NCBI GenBank assembly: GCA_947629955.1 | Contig: CANRFT010000027.1 | Location: 1-32,109 of the forward strand | Length of the DNA: 32,109 nucleotides | Direction of reading: 5' to 3' | Source of the DNA: an uncultured Oscillospiraceae bacterium | GTDB lineage: Bacteria > Bacillota > Clostridia > Oscillospirales > Oscillospiraceae | In this document: one piece after another, positions 15,999-23,413 of the stretch | Layout: each line of letters opens with the position of its first letter | Numbering within the stretch: position 1 is the first letter of the stretch | Position numbers and translations under genes: made by a program | The notes under the pieces: generated by a model | Database searches by the model: none | Told to the model about the DNA's origin: nothing | What the model saw: only the letters and a program-made list of their open reading frames with translations

Positions 15999-16822
15999 GC
16001 GCCTTGCAGGTCATCGGCGACCCGGTGCTCCACTCCAAGTCCCCCCTGCTCCACGGCGGGATGCTGCGGGCGCTGGGGCTGGACGTCCCCTACACCGCCC
16101 ATGTGGTGAAAAAGGGGGAGCTGCCCGCCTATCTGGCCTGGGCGGCAGACAACGGGATCACCGGCTTCAACGCCACCATGCCCCACAAGGAGGACCTGCT
16201 GCCCCTGCTGGACGGACTGGACGACAGCGCCGCCCGGTGCGGGGCCGCCAACACCGTGGCCCGCCGGAAGGGGAAGTGGATTGGCTTCAACACCGACGGC
16301 CCCGGCTGTCTGGAGGCCCTGAAAGAGGCCGGGATGGACCCGGCGGGCAGGACCGTGCTGGTCCTGGGGGCCGGCGGGGCCGCCAGGGCGGTGGGCCCGG
16401 CGCTGGCCGCCGGCGGCGCGGATCAGGTGTTGGTGGCCAATCGGAACCTGGCCCGCGCCCAGGCCCTCTGCGGCGATGATCCCCGCCTCTCCCCCGCACC
16501 CTTCGATTTGGATACCCTGCGCCGTCTGGCCGGGCAGAGCGGCCTCATCGTGAACTGCACCAGCTTAGGGATGGCGGACACCCCCTCCCAGTTCGGCAGC
16601 TTCAACTTTCTGGACACCCTGCCCCATGGAGCCGGGGTGTTCGACCTGATCTACCACCCGGCGGAGACCGAACTGCTGCGGCAGGCCCGCCTCCGGGGAC
16701 ATCCCGCCGCCAACGGCCTGGGGATGCTCGTCTGGCAGGCGGTGCTGGCGTTGGAAATTTTCTTAAACCAGCCCCTGGACCGGCCCCGGATGGCCGCCGC
16801 CGCCCGTGCCGCCCTCAACTGA
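15995..16822 (+). CDS. aroE: Shikimate dehydrogenase
   Basis: A 275-residue NADP-dependent reductase of 3-dehydroshikimate. The shikimate-binding motif SKSPLLHGGML, the catalytic lysine and neighbours in NATMPHKED, NTVARR, NTDGPG, and the glycine-rich VLGAGGAARAV are visible, followed by NCTSLGM and the C-terminal NGLGMLVWQA. It overlaps aroQ and precedes ispE by 13 bases. With this gene all seven shikimate steps are present in one operon. Confidence 0.95.
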   Translation: MSALQVIGDPVLHSKSPLLHGGMLRALGLDVPYTAHVVKKGELPAYLAWAADNGITGFNATMPHKEDLLPLLDGLDDSAARCGAANTVARRKGKWIGFNTDGPGCLEALKEAGMDPAGRTVLVLGAGGAARAVGPALAAGGADQVLVANRNLARAQALCGDDPRLSPAPFDLDTLRRLAGQSGLIVNCTSLGMADTPSQFGSFNFLDTLPHGAGVFDLIYHPAETELLRQARLRGHPAANGLGMLVWQAVLALEIFLNQPLDRPRMAAAARAALN

Positions 16823-16835
16823 CAAAGGAGGCCCC

Positions 16836-17687
16836 ATGGAACTCTCCGCCTGTGCCAAGATCAATCTGACCCTGGACATCCTCCGCAAGCGGGAGGACGG
16901 CTACCACGACCTCCAAATGGTCATGCAGACGGTGACGCTGGCCGACGCCCTCACCGTGGAACCGGCGGAGGGCCGGGAGGGGGCTATGGCCTCCGATCTG
17001 CGCTACCTCCCCGCCGACGGGCGCAACCTGGCCCAGATGGCGGCGGCCGCTTTTCGGGAGGCCGTGGGAAAAGGGCCCCAAGTCGACATCACGATTCAAA
17101 AGCATATCCCCGTGTGCGCCGGCCTGGCCGGGGGCAGCGCCGACGCCGCCGCCGTCCTCAAAGCCATGAACGAGCTGACCGGCGCGGGGCTGTCCGCCCA
17201 GGAGCTGGCCGCCATCGGAGAAAAGGTGGGGTCCGACGTGCCCTACTGCGTGCTGGGAGGCACCGCCCTGGCGGAGGGCCGGGGGGAACTGCTCACCCCC
17301 CTGCCGCCCCTGCCGAACTGCCATGTGGTCCTGTGCAAGCCCCCCTTCCCCATCTCCACCCCTCAACTGTTCGCCAAGGTGAATGTGCGCAAGATCGTCT
17401 GCCGGCCGGACACCCCCGGTGTGCTGGCGGCCCTGGAGGCGGGGGACCTGGCCGGGGTGGCCCGCCGCCTCTATAACGTGTTCGAGGACGTGCTGGAGCC
17501 CCGGCGAAAGAGCGAGATCGACGCCGTCAAGGCCGCCCTCATCGACTGCGGGGCCCTGGGGGCCTCCATGTCGGGCAGCGGCCCCACCGTTTTCGGCCTA
17601 TTCGACGACGACCGCGCCGCCCGGGCCGCCTTTGAGCGGCTGAAGGAGAATTACCAGCAGGTTTTCCTCTGCGAGACGCTGAACTGA
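16836..17687 (+). CDS. ispE: 4-diphosphocytidyl-2-C-methyl-D-erythritol kinase
   Basis: A 283-residue GHMP-superfamily kinase of the MEP isoprenoid pathway. The substrate loop CAKINLTLDILRKREDGYHDL, the ATP loop PVCAGLAGGSADAAA and the C-terminal SMSGSGPTVFGLF are characteristic. It starts after AAAGGAGG, 13 bases past aroE, so it is probably co-transcribed with the aro genes although it belongs to another pathway. The operon terminator at 17700-17748 follows. Confidence 0.95.
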   Translation: MELSACAKINLTLDILRKREDGYHDLQMVMQTVTLADALTVEPAEGREGAMASDLRYLPADGRNLAQMAAAAFREAVGKGPQVDITIQKHIPVCAGLAGGSADAAAVLKAMNELTGAGLSAQELAAIGEKVGSDVPYCVLGGTALAEGRGELLTPLPPLPNCHVVLCKPPFPISTPQLFAKVNVRKIVCRPDTPGVLAALEAGDLAGVARRLYNVFEDVLEPRRKSEIDAVKAALIDCGALGASMSGSGPTVFGLFDDDRAARAAFERLKENYQQVFLCETLN

Positions 17688-17688
17688 G

Positions 17689-17718
17689 GTATAAAACGCA
17701 AAAACACCGTCCAAACTG
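17689..17718 (+). promoter_or_regulatory. Putative sigma-F promoter of spoIIR
   Basis: GTATA (17689-17693), exactly 15 bases, then GTCCAAACTG (17709-17718). This fits the Bacillus sigma-F consensus GYATA-N15-GGnnAnAHTR with one mismatch (second G of the -10). spoIIR is a classic sigma-F gene. The -10 lies in and past the left arm of the upstream terminator, so transcription would start near 17725 inside the hairpin loop. Confidence 0.6.
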
Positions 17719-17748
17719 TAGTTACACGCTACATAGGACGGTGTTTTT
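17700..17748 (+). terminator. Terminator of the aro-ispE operon, abutting the spoIIR start
   Basis: Arms 17700-17712 and 17736-17748 pair perfectly over 13 bp; the loop holds a nested 5-bp stem. The right arm ends in TTTTT one base before the spoIIR ATG (17750) and contains the only SD-like sequence (AGGACGG) for that gene. Confidence 0.8.
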
Positions 17749-17749
17749 C

Positions 17750-18379
17750 ATGTTCAAGACCTCCAACCGGCTCCACCTGTGGGAGTCCGCCCTGCTCATC
17801 GCTTTCGCCCTGACCCTGACGGCGGGCTGCTGGGCCTCCGCCGCCGAGAGCACCCTGGCGTCCCGGGTGCTGCGGCTCCACGTCATCGCCAACTCGGACA
17901 CGGAGGAGGACCAGGCATTGAAGCTCACCGTGCGGGACGCGGTGCTGGAACAGGCGGCCCCCTGGCTGGAGGGCGCCGCCTCCCAGGCGGATGCCGAGGC
18001 CGCGCTGACTCCCCATCTGGACGAGTTGGCACAAACGGCGGCGGACACCCTGGCCGCCCAGGGCCGCGGCGACCCGGTGAAGGTGTCCATGGAAAGCGCC
18101 TGGTTCCCCACCAAGGTTTACGACGGGTTCTCCCTGCCGGCGGGCCGCTACCGGGCCCTGCGGGTGGTCATCGGGGAGGGGGCCGGCCGCAACTGGTGGT
18201 GCGTGGTGTTCCCGCCCCTGTGCCTGGGCTCCATCACTGAGGAGGCCGCCGAGACCGCCCTGGAGGGCGGCCTGTCGGAGGACCAGGTGTCCCTGATCAC
18301 CGGGCGGGACGGGGGCTATGTGCTGAAATTCAAAATCGTCGAGTGGTGGGGCCAGTTGATGGAAAAGCTGGGCCTGTGA
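17750..18379 (+). CDS. spoIIR: Stage II sporulation protein R
   Basis: A 209-residue secreted signalling protein made in the forespore; in Bacillus it triggers SpoIIGA to process pro-sigma-E in the mother cell. An N-terminal signal or membrane segment (about 14-32) is followed by the family hallmarks LRLHVIANSDTEEDQ, LPAGRYRALRVVIGEG and GRNWWCVVFPPLC. The ATG at 17750 is chosen; an in-frame GTG at 17741 lies inside the terminator stem. A sigma-F-type promoter (17689-17718) supports forespore expression. The SD is weak and buried in the terminator's right arm in any read-through RNA. Confidence 0.93.
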   Translation: MFKTSNRLHLWESALLIAFALTLTAGCWASAAESTLASRVLRLHVIANSDTEEDQALKLTVRDAVLEQAAPWLEGAASQADAEAALTPHLDELAQTAADTLAAQGRGDPVKVSMESAWFPTKVYDGFSLPAGRYRALRVVIGEGAGRNWWCVVFPPLCLGSITEEAAETALEGGLSEDQVSLITGRDGGYVLKFKIVEWWGQLMEKLGL

Positions 18380-18385
18380 GAAGGG

Positions 18386-18418
18386 AAGCGCCTTTCCAAA
18401 CACGGAAAGGCGCTTTTT
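18386..18418. terminator. Bidirectional intrinsic terminator between spoIIR and the CmpB-like gene
   Basis: A 12-bp perfect stem (18386-18397 with 18404-18415), 6-base loop, and a run of T on the plus strand. It separates the convergent spoIIR (plus) and CmpB-like gene (minus, stop at 18417). Confidence 0.85.
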
Positions 18419-18956
18419 ACGGCACGTACCATCTCAGCACCTCGGTGGTGCCGGTCCGCCGGAGGGCGGCAGAGGACACCAGGGCGTCGCACACCAGCAG
18501 GATGGCCGCCGGCGGGCCCAGCCCATCCGGAATGGCGGAGGCTAGCGCCGCCGCCACTGGGTGGACCCAGTACACCAGGGCCAGGGCCAGCAGCCCCCAC
18601 ACGGCGGCGAACTGGGGGCACACCAGCCCCGCCGCGTTGCCGGGGAAGTCCGAGTAGTCCCAGAACTCCACCCCCACGGCGTACCGGTAGAACAGCCCCA
18701 TGAGCAGCTCCGCTCCCGTGGCCGCCAGCCCCCCGGCAAGAAACACCCACGCCGGGCCGTATCCCGGCCGGGCGATCCACAGGATCAGCAGCGCCCCCAG
18801 GCCGTACACCGGGCACAGGGGCAGCAGCAGAAAGCACTTCCTGTCCCGCTTGGGGTGGCCGATGAGGTGGGCGAAGGTGATCTCCAGCAGAAAGCCCAGG
18901 GCGCTGTAGATGATGAAATACCAAAGCCAGCGCAAAAACATCCCCCCGTTTTTCAT
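18417..18956 (-). CDS. CmpB-family putative ABC transporter permease
   Basis: A 179-residue membrane protein with five or so hydrophobic segments. The FIIYSALGFLLEITFA motif, CFLLLPLCPVYGLGAL and the YSDFPGN-like stretch fit the ABC_trans_CmpB family (PF06541), whose transport role is only presumed. A near-perfect sigma-G promoter (18966-18995) suggests forespore expression. The start is uncertain: ATG 18956 gives the longest form but would be almost leaderless from that promoter; ATG 18941 (MFLRWLW) fits the family start but has no good SD. Both lie inside the right arm of the upstream XRE terminator. Confidence 0.82.
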   Translation of the reverse strand: MKNGGMFLRWLWYFIIYSALGFLLEITFAHLIGHPKRDRKCFLLLPLCPVYGLGALLILWIARPGYGPAWVFLAGGLAATGAELLMGLFYRYAVGVEFWDYSDFPGNAAGLVCPQFAAVWGLLALALVYWVHPVAAALASAIPDGLGPPAAILLVCDALVSSAALRRTGTTEVLRWYVP

Positions 18957-18989
18957 CCTTTGAATTAGGATGGGAAAACAGGGGGATGT
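18938..18989 (-). terminator. Terminator-like hairpin of the second XRE gene, covering the CmpB-like start
   Basis: On the minus strand the arms 18989-18967 and 18959-18938 form a roughly 22-bp imperfect stem with a 7-base loop, followed by TTTTT. It begins 22 bases past the XRE stop. The start codon region of the next gene is its right arm. Confidence 0.65.
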
Positions 18990-18995
18990 CCATGC
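18966..18995 (-). promoter_or_regulatory. Putative sigma-G promoter of the CmpB-like gene
   Basis: Minus-strand GCATG (18991-18995), exactly 18 bases, then CATCCTA (18966-18972). This matches the Bacillus sigma-G consensus gMATR-N18-CATnHTA at every position. Transcription would begin near 18959, at the start of the terminator's right arm. Confidence 0.6.
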
Positions 18996-19010
18996 CAGAC
19001 AAATTTTACA

Positions 19011-19589
19011 TTACGCGTTCGGTTTGTTTTTCCGCTTTAGGAAGGAGATCCCCAGGCCCGACAGGCCCAGGGCGGCCAGCGCCGCGCCTACGGCCAAGAC
19101 CGCGGCGGACAGGGTGAACAGGACCGGCATGGGCATTTCGGAGGCGTACTGTATCGGCTCGGGCAAAAACCCCGCGCCCAGGCTGACCGCCGACTCGATC
19201 GACGCATAGCAGATGGGATACAGGGCCAGGTAGCATCCCATCAGCATCAGCGCGCCCACAACCGCCACAATACAGCCCATGGTAAACACCCGCTTCATAA
19301 AGTTCAGCCGCGCCGCCGCCTTCAAAGCGCCGCTGTCCGGTGCGGGGACGGGCGCCGCCGGTCCCCCGGACCCCTCCGCCGGGGCGGGGCCGTTCCCGGT
19401 GCCCAGCAGCTCGTCGGCGGACAGGTGGAACAGGCCGCAGAGCTTTGTCAGCTTGTCCACGTCGGGGCAGCTCTGGTCCATCTCCCACTTGCTCACCGCC
19501 TGCCGGGACACATCCAGCGCCGCCGCCAGCTCGTCCTGGGACAGCCCGGCGATCCTCCTGGCCTGCCGCAGATTCTCACCAAATGACAT
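19011..19589 (-). CDS. XRE family regulator with C-terminal membrane segments (second copy)
   Basis: A 192-residue protein. An XRE helix-turn-helix occupies residues 1-60 (LSQDELAAALDVSRQAVSKWE), then a Gly/Pro/Ala-rich linker and two hydrophobic segments (about 98-125 and 155-180), ending KRKNKPNA. Its recognition region VSRQAVSKWE is identical to that of the XRE protein at 7660-8367, and the upstream palindromes match too. I start it at ATG 19589, eight bases after AAAGGAG; a GTG three codons earlier overlaps that site. It is divergent from pyrB. Ligand unknown; autoregulation is likely. Confidence 0.87.
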   Translation of the reverse strand: MSFGENLRQARRIAGLSQDELAAALDVSRQAVSKWEMDQSCPDVDKLTKLCGLFHLSADELLGTGNGPAPAEGSGGPAAPVPAPDSGALKAAARLNFMKRVFTMGCIVAVVGALMLMGCYLALYPICYASIESAVSLGAGFLPEPIQYASEMPMPVLFTLSAAVLAVGAALAALGLSGLGISFLKRKNKPNA

Positions 19590-19660
19590 ATGCGTCACTC
19601 CTTTCTATGGCCGTATCCTACCATATTTTGCGGTGGCGTTCCACCTCTTTCGGCTGGAAT

Positions 19661-19683
19661 TTCCGCAACTCAGAGTTGCGCAA
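19661..19683. promoter_or_regulatory. Putative XRE operator (palindrome) between XRE gene and pyrB
   Basis: An 11+1+11 palindrome with half-site TTCCGCAACTC and one mismatch. The core GCAAC-N5-GTTGC, and the neighbouring TTCCAGCC when read on the minus strand, are shared with the palindrome at 8455-8477. Confidence 0.65.
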
Positions 19684-19725
19684 GCGGTCCAAGGCCCATT
19701 TTGAGGTTTTGTGTGAATTTCCCTG

Positions 19726-19754
19726 TTGTCCCGCCGGGAAAAGTGTGTTACAAT
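19726..19754 (+). promoter_or_regulatory. Sigma-A promoter of pyrB
   Basis: TTGTCC (19726-19731), a 17-base spacer, and TACAAT (19749-19754) with an extended TG. No PyrR-binding loop or attenuator hairpin is seen in the short leader. Confidence 0.75.
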
Positions 19755-19781
19755 AGATCGATTGCAGGGGAGGGACGGCAT

Positions 19782-20837
19782 ATGCGCCATCTGATCGACT
19801 TTGGGGACCTGACCCGCCGGGAGTGGGATGAGCTCTACGCCCGGGCGGACAAGATCATCGACGCGCCGGAGAAGTTCATCGACGTGTGCCGGGGAAAGGT
19901 GATGGCCTCCCTGTTCTATGAGCCCTCCACCCGCACCAACTTCTCCTTCCAGACCGCCATGCTCCGGCTGGGCGGCTCGGTATTCGGCTTCGCCGACCCC
20001 CGCTCCTCCTCTGTAGCCAAGGGAGAGACCCTGAAAGACACCATCAAAATGGTCTCAGGCTACGCCGACGTGATCGTCATGCGCACCCCCTGGGAGGGGG
20101 CCGCCCGGGCCGCCTCCCTCTACTCCGACGTGCCCGTGGTCAACGCGGGAGACGGCGGACATATGCACCCCACCCAGACCACCGCAGACCTGACCACCAT
20201 CACCCGGCTGCGGGGCTCGGTGGACGGCCTGTCCATCGGCCTCTGCGGCGATCTGAAATACGGCCGCACCGTCCACTCCCTCATCAAGGCCCTGGCCAAA
20301 TTCAAGGACATCCGCTTCTTTCTCATCGCCCCCAGGGACCTGGCCATCCCCGACTACCTGCGGCAGTTCATGCGGGAAAACGGCATGCCCTTTGTGGAGG
20401 TCACCGGCCTGGAGCCGGTCATCCCCCAGCTGGACGTGCTGTATATGACCCGCATCCAGCGGGAGCGGTTCGTTGACCCGCTGGAGTACGAGCGGAACAA
20501 GGGCATCTACATCCTCACCCGCTCCAAGCTGGCCCGTGCCAGGGAGAACCTGCTGGTGATGCACCCCCTGCCCCGGGTGGACGAGATCGCCGTGGACGTG
20601 GACGACGATCCCCGGGCCGTCTACTTCCGGCAGGCCCGGTTCGGCATGTTCGCCCGGATGGCCCTGCTGTCCGACCTGGCCAATCAGCCCAGAAAAACCC
20701 CGGAACCGGTGGAGATCGGCAAAGGGCCCATCTGCCATAACCCCATTTGCATCACTCAGACGGAGCACTATCTGCCTCCCCTCATCAGATATAACGGCGG
20801 AGTGAAATGCTGCGCTTTCTGCGACACCCCTCTGTAA
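19782..20837 (+). CDS. pyrB: Aspartate carbamoyltransferase with a PyrI-like zinc tail
   Basis: A 351-residue catalytic chain that makes carbamoyl-aspartate in pyrimidine synthesis. The carbamoyl-phosphate motif FYEPSTRTNFSF (45-56), KGETLKDT, MRTPWEGAA, MHPTQTTADL and MHPLPRVDEI are present. Beyond the normal end there is an extra tail with cysteines at 318, 323, 344 and 347 (C-x4-C-x20-C-x2-C), the same order as the zinc site of the regulatory chain PyrI. No separate pyrI gene follows. The ATG at 19782 is chosen for its GGGGAGGG site; the longer in-frame reading begins upstream of the promoter. Confidence 0.94.
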   Translation: MRHLIDFGDLTRREWDELYARADKIIDAPEKFIDVCRGKVMASLFYEPSTRTNFSFQTAMLRLGGSVFGFADPRSSSVAKGETLKDTIKMVSGYADVIVMRTPWEGAARAASLYSDVPVVNAGDGGHMHPTQTTADLTTITRLRGSVDGLSIGLCGDLKYGRTVHSLIKALAKFKDIRFFLIAPRDLAIPDYLRQFMRENGMPFVEVTGLEPVIPQLDVLYMTRIQRERFVDPLEYERNKGIYILTRSKLARARENLLVMHPLPRVDEIAVDVDDDPRAVYFRQARFGMFARMALLSDLANQPRKTPEPVEIGKGPICHNPICITQTEHYLPPLIRYNGGVKCCAFCDTPL

Positions 20838-20864
20838 CCGATTTGTAACTTTTTGATTTTGGGA

Positions 20865-20893
20865 TTGCATTGTGGGGAAAAGTCTGCTATAAT
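20865..20893 (+). promoter_or_regulatory. Sigma-A promoter of the membrane protein at 21025
   Basis: TTGCAT (20865-20870), 17 bases, then a perfect TATAAT (20888-20893) with extended TGC. The leader of about 125 bases (20900-21024) is GC-rich with several short hairpins; I recognise no riboswitch class in it. Confidence 0.8.
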
Positions 20894-21024
20894 AGCTTTT
20901 GTTTTCTGCGGATCCCCTCCGATTTGCGGAGAGGAACGGTCTCCCGGCGGCGCTGTGCGCCCCGTCCCGGCCGCTCAGAGGGCGGCCCTCTGTCAGTTGA
21001 GATACAAAGGAATGGTGTTAGGAT

Positions 21025-21792
21025 ATGATGGATAAAGGCAAGCGGGAGCGGCGCCGCAGCGATGAGGACGCGGTGTTCAACCGGATGCTCATCTGGCTGG
21101 CCATTGCGTTGGCGGTAGAACTGCTTATCTTTCTGCTGCGGCGGCTCTATGTCGACATGGCGTTCGGCGTGGATCTGGTCCTCGTCCTCAACGGGTTCTT
21201 CTCTGTGTTCAGTTTCCTGGGTCTTGCGCTGACCGCGGCCGGAGTCGTCTGGCTGGCCGTCAGCGCCCGTCAGGGCCGGCTTTTGACGCTCCCCGCCGCC
21301 GTCACCGGCGCGGTCGCGGTGCTGTGGGTCATCTCCGTCCTGCTGTATTATTTCTTCGATACCGGCCTGCAGGTACTGCTGTATCTTCCCCCCGCGGCGG
21401 CGGTGCTCATCCTGATCTGGTTCCTCTATCAGCGCATCTTCTTTTTCAGCGCTCTCGTCACCGGCTGCGGCGCCGCCGCCCTGTGGCTGTGCCGGCTGTA
21501 TTACGACGGACACCCCGCCCGTGTGCGGATCATCTTCGCCGTGGGATTCGTCCTGCTGGGCCTGGCCATGCTGGCGGCTGTCAAGGTAAAATCGGCGGGC
21601 GGAAAGATCGGCCCCGTGCGCGTCCTGCCCTCGGACTCCCTTTACCCGGTGTTCTACCTGACCTGCGCCGTCACCGCGGTGACCATGGCGCTGGCCCTGC
21701 TGCTGGGCGCCGCCGCCGCCTTCTACCTGATGTTCGTCCTTATCGGCTGGCTGTTCGTCCAGGCGGTCTACTTCACCGTCAAGCTCATGTAA
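21025..21792 (+). CDS. Polytopic membrane protein of unknown function
   Basis: A 255-residue protein with a charged N-terminus (MMDKGKRERRRSDED) and about seven membrane segments spread over its length. I do not recognise a family, and no catalytic or transport motif stands out. It has a strong sigma-A promoter and its own terminator (21808-21843), so it is a single-gene unit. The start could be the second ATG at 21028; the ribosome site (TTAGGA) is close to both. Confidence 0.8.
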   Translation: MMDKGKRERRRSDEDAVFNRMLIWLAIALAVELLIFLLRRLYVDMAFGVDLVLVLNGFFSVFSFLGLALTAAGVVWLAVSARQGRLLTLPAAVTGAVAVLWVISVLLYYFFDTGLQVLLYLPPAAAVLILIWFLYQRIFFFSALVTGCGAAALWLCRLYYDGHPARVRIIFAVGFVLLGLAMLAAVKVKSAGGKIGPVRVLPSDSLYPVFYLTCAVTAVTMALALLLGAAAAFYLMFVLIGWLFVQAVYFTVKLM

Positions 21793-21807
21793 AATCATTC
21801 GCATCAA

Positions 21808-21843
21808 AAATCCCCGCTGGATTCGCTCCAGCGGGGATTTCTT
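21808..21843. terminator. Bidirectional intrinsic terminator
   Basis: A 14-bp perfect stem (21808-21821 with 21827-21840) around TTCGC, with T-runs outside on both strands, between convergent genes ending at 21792 and 21855. Confidence 0.88.
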
Positions 21844-21854
21844 CATGCTTCGGT

Positions 21855-23258
21855 TCAGCCCAGCTTCTCGCAATACCGCTGGATCATGACCGCCACTTCC
21901 TTCCGGGTGGCGGTGCCCAGGGGCAGCAGCTTTCCATCGTCGGTGCCGTTGATGATGCCGTTCTCCACGCACCAGGCCATGGCAGAGGTAGCCTCACTGC
22001 CGGGGATAGAGGACGCATCCGGCCACTTGTTCATCTGGCTGGTGCTCACCGCGGGGCTGTTGGCGCAGCGGTACAGCAGGGTGGCAAGCTCCGCCCGGGT
22101 GATCGTCTCCTCGGGCTTCTCGCCGTCGGACACGCCCTTCTCCTTGGCCCACTCCACGCCCTTTGTGTACCAAGTGGCCCCGCCCTCGGTGTCCACCCCC
22201 GCCTGACGGGCCAGAAGGGTCAGGATCTGGCCCCGGGTGAAGATACCGTCGGGGTCAAATTTGCCGCCGGGGATGCCCTGCATCAGGCCGTGCTCCACGG
22301 CATATTCCACCTCGGCGGCGTACCACGCGTTGGCGGGCACATCGGTGAAGCCGGTCTCAGGGTCGGGGATGGCGCTGTTGTAGTGAATGGTGGCGTTGAG
22401 CAAGGCATCGTTGAGGCCGTTTTCGTTATCAATCTTAATCGCTTTCCACTGAGCCTGAGAGCCGCCGTAGTATACGTCCGTCAGGCTATCGCACAGCAAT
22501 GTTGCTCCGTAGCCAATCGTGGTCACACTGGCTGGGATAGTGAGACTGGTCAGGCCGAGGCAATGGGAAAACATTAACTTGCCAATGGAAGTCACGCCAT
22601 TGGGAATCGCAACGCTGGTCAGGCTGGGGCAGTCCTCAAGCGCACGTTCATCAATGGTGGTAACACTGCCTGGGATGGTTATACTGGTCAACTGTTCGCA
22701 GGCGCTGAACGCTGCTATGCCGATTGTCTTGACCGGTACGCCATTGATAGCGTTGGGGATGACCGCTTTGGTAACAGCCTGTTGGCAAGTGATGATTGTC
22801 CCCGTGGTGAGGTCGAACAGCAGGCTGCCGCCCTCCAGAGGATACCAAGCCTGCCCCTCTTCGGCAGGTGGTGTGGTCGGGTTGGACGGTTTGCCGGTGG
22901 ACTTGCGGATCGTCACATGGTAGGACGCGGTCGGGGCCGGGCTGTGATTCCAGTAGTAGGCGGTGCCGCTGTCAAGCTGTACGGTAAAGGTATTGCCGTC
23001 CCAGGTCCCCGGACACTTGGTGTCGGCGTTGTAGTCATACAAGGCGAATTGATCCGTAGCAGGGGGCATTGGGGAGATGGTGATGGTAAATGTGCCGCTG
23101 CTGAAGCAGAAGAACATATACTCGCTGTTCATGTCCTGCCTTGTGGTGTAGGAAAACTCCAAGCTGTCAATCAAATCCTCACCGTCCGCATATGCCACCG
23201 TGACCAGCGACGCGGCAAGGCAGATCAACAAAAGAATGGATAAGACACGTCTCTTCAT
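21855..23258 (-). CDS. Secreted BspA-type leucine-rich repeat protein with SLH anchor
   Basis: A 467-residue surface protein. A signal peptide (cleavage after about residue 24, VAYA|DGED) is followed by an N-terminal beta-rich region (about 30-120). Next come BspA-type leucine-rich repeats (about 165-285) with units such as LTSITIPGSVTTI and LTSVAIPNGVTSI. Three S-layer homology domains at about 305-467 (FTDVPANAWYAAEVEYA, WYTKGVEWAKEKGV, AMAWCVENGIINGT) bind secondary cell-wall polymer. Role is likely adhesion or surface structure; the ligand is unknown. The start follows AGAGGAGG. Its upstream region is a MITE-like element that supplies the TTGACA -35 box. Confidence 0.92.
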   Translation of the reverse strand: MKRRVLSILLLICLAASLVTVAYADGEDLIDSLEFSYTTRQDMNSEYMFFCFSSGTFTITISPMPPATDQFALYDYNADTKCPGTWDGNTFTVQLDSGTAYYWNHSPAPTASYHVTIRKSTGKPSNPTTPPAEEGQAWYPLEGGSLLFDLTTGTIITCQQAVTKAVIPNAINGVPVKTIGIAAFSACEQLTSITIPGSVTTIDERALEDCPSLTSVAIPNGVTSIGKLMFSHCLGLTSLTIPASVTTIGYGATLLCDSLTDVYYGGSQAQWKAIKIDNENGLNDALLNATIHYNSAIPDPETGFTDVPANAWYAAEVEYAVEHGLMQGIPGGKFDPDGIFTRGQILTLLARQAGVDTEGGATWYTKGVEWAKEKGVSDGEKPEETITRAELATLLYRCANSPAVSTSQMNKWPDASSIPGSEATSAMAWCVENGIINGTDDGKLLPLGTATRKEVAVMIQRYCEKLG

Positions 23259-23274
23259 ACAAGTTCCTCCTCTT

Positions 23275-23413
23275 TTTAAAAAAGTGTAGTTTTACAAACT
23301 CTTTCTTTGACAGAAATTCGGTCCAATAAAATGCTTGATTTTTCCGCTTTACGGTGTTACACTGGACCTGTCAAATTTCTACATGGAGATTTGCGAAACT
23401 ACACTTTTTTAAA
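23275..23413. mobile_element. MITE-like element with 18-bp perfect terminal inverted repeats
   Basis: The ends 23275-23292 and 23396-23413 are perfect 18-bp inverted repeats (TTTAAAAAAGTGTAGTTT). Homology continues imperfectly inward (CAAA, TTTGACAG, GGTCC on both sides), so the whole 139 bp is quasi-palindromic. CTT flanks both ends and may be a 3-bp target duplication. It has no coding capacity. A minus-strand TTGACA (23369-23374) with TAAAGC 17 bases on (23346-23351) may drive the LRR-SLH gene. A palindromic regulatory region is the alternative. Confidence 0.5.

Noticed and set aside
17741-17752. GTG start at 17741 for spoIIR
   Set aside because: It lies within the terminator stem without a ribosome site; the ATG at 17750 fits the family N-terminus.
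19590-19781. N-terminal extension of PyrB to 19590
   Set aside because: The extra residues translate the operator and promoter region and do not resemble the family; the ATG at 19782 has a clear ribosome site.
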